NCBI GenBank assembly: GCA_023105745.1
Contig: JALGQZ010000009.1
Coordinates: 32,327,409 to 32,391,408, forward strand
Length of the DNA: 64,000 nt
Origin: Austropuccinia psidii
Taxonomy: Eukaryota; Basidiomycota; Pucciniomycetes; Pucciniales; Sphaerophragmiaceae
Direction of reading: 5' to 3'
Under the pieces are notes generated by a model that saw only the letters and a program-made list of their open reading frames with translations, was not told the origin of the DNA and ran no database searches. Both the position numbers and the translations under genes were made by a program. This document shows positions 62,956 through 64,000 of this stretch, piece after piece; position 1 is the stretch's first letter, and the number at the start of each line of letters is the position of its first letter.

Positions 62956-63265
62956 TTAACCATAACTAACTCTTTCTTAGAGGCTCATTTTTCTTTTATT
63001 TAAATCTTTTTTCATTTCAAGAACAGAGTTATAGATTCTTTTAAGTCACATCATATAGTAAGACTTGAAATTTGGGGGCCTGGCCATGTTACTTAACCTT
63101 TCATGCAACTTTTTTGGCATTATATTTTGTGGAATATTGCTGAAAAGAGCAAAATGAGTGTTTTGAATCACTTTGAACATGAATATAAGTGATAAAAAAC
63201 TGTAAAATTGAATTATTTATCGTTATTTTTTATTAAATGAATAAAAAAATCATTTTTTATATGGG
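62956..63265 (+). other. Unaligned insert in F4 with an orphan primer-binding-site-like sequence
   Basis: This stretch has no counterpart in F3. At about 63072-63088 it reads TTTGGGGGCCTGGCC, the LTR-end/primer-site arrangement of C and E, followed by leader-like AT-rich sequence. Probably a fragment of another retrotransposon leader. Confidence 0.5.
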
Positions 63266-64000
63266 ATTTGAATTAAAATAGCAGCTTATGTGCTATTGTC
63301 TGTTGATTAATGGGACTTGGTCTTAGTAACAATTGTCCCAAAAAGGAATTTAATACACCAATTTCGACAGGATCAAAATTTAATCCAAGCTTTGGAGCAG
63401 GCTATCTCTCAGAAGCCTTTGACTGTGGGTACCCTGGCTCTCTTTGTTGTCTTTTGTCCCATCTGGCTATTTTTCACGTCAAAATATTAATTCAGCCCTT
63501 GATACTGATATCCACTATAGGAGTAAAAATATATCCTTTTCAAGTGCTAAAAAAATTCATAACATTAATTTTAGGGTATATTTAACATGGAATTTATCAT
63601 AATACCATTTTTTTGGCATAGAAAGGCAAAAAAACATGTTTACAATTTTTTATGTGGTATTGATGATGATATGCTGAATTAATTTCCATATTACCACCTC
63701 ATGGAGTTAATTTAAGGCTATTTACTTTATTGAGTGATCCTGGGTGAGCTTTTGTGTATAGTCCAAATATTTTCTTAACTCCAAGGATTTACTTACCTAC
63801 AAAAACAGTAGCCATGTTTTTCTTAAAAAAAGTTGATGAATTGGGATATACATCAATTATGGATTTTGGATACTCCAAGTTTTACTTTACAGTTATTTTT
63901 TCCTATTGGACGATTTGAGTATTTAAGACATTCCTCAAGGCTCACAATTTCATGGATTGCTTACCTCTTTTCTTGAGAATAATAGATCTTAATCCCAGAT

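Larger units (their letters stand above)
61492..63946 (-). mobile_element. Solo LTR F4, decayed and carrying later insertions
   Basis: Plus-strand start TTTAAGG and end GGCTCACA; ATTTC at 61487-61491 is repeated at 63947-63951. Aligns with F3 in three pieces: 61492-61728 (with about 650 bp missing relative to F3), 62630-about 62955, and about 63265-63946. Between the pieces lie the inverted-repeat element 61729-62629 and an unaligned stretch of about 300 bp. Confidence 0.88.

Overview
The window is eukaryotic, strongly AT-rich and made almost entirely of Ty3/gypsy LTR retrotransposons nested in one another. I see no host protein-coding gene, rRNA or tRNA that I can support. The best guess for the source is a rust fungus (Pucciniales), most likely Austropuccinia psidii: the Gag-Pol sequences resemble, from memory, predicted proteins abundant in that very repeat-rich genome. 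This is inference; no search was possible. All recognisable pol genes are chromovirus-like: protease, reverse transcriptase, RNase H, integrase with a GPF motif, then a chromodomain.

Layout. 1-12860 is a three-level nest on the + strand: an old element E (LTRs 2448-4486 and 10842-~12860) carries in its 5' LTR the 3' end of element B (pol remnant 268-645, LTR 646-2447), which itself carries a young A-type LTR (1-267). 14774-16655 is a solo LTR of family F. 18031-48307 is an old minus-strand element G, interrupted by two solo F LTRs (20403-22280, 22805-24722) and by a young + strand A complex (28285-46035). 50545-61241 is the minus-strand element C, with an unbroken 1932-codon gag-pol. 61492-63946 is a fourth solo F LTR that has received a 901-bp inverted-repeat element. 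Stretches 12861-14768, 16661-18030 and 48308-50539 hold nothing I can name.

The A complex is LTR-internal-LTR-internal-LTR inside a single 5-bp target duplication (CTCCT). Its middle LTR is a 605-bp-shortened chimaera of the two outer LTRs, so it is one insertion later duplicated in tandem, not two insertions. Both copies share an in-frame stop in pol.

The least expected signal is at the start of gag. Elements A, C, E and G share a small 5' exon that begins with TG just after a splice acceptor, so joining to an upstream A would create the start codon. In A and C a second intron follows whose two candidate acceptors lie 5 nt apart, and the choice between them selects one of two overlapping frames: a small ORF1 whose protein is the better conserved, or the long Gag-Pol frame. 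Coding regions are nearly free of CpG while the LTRs keep theirs.
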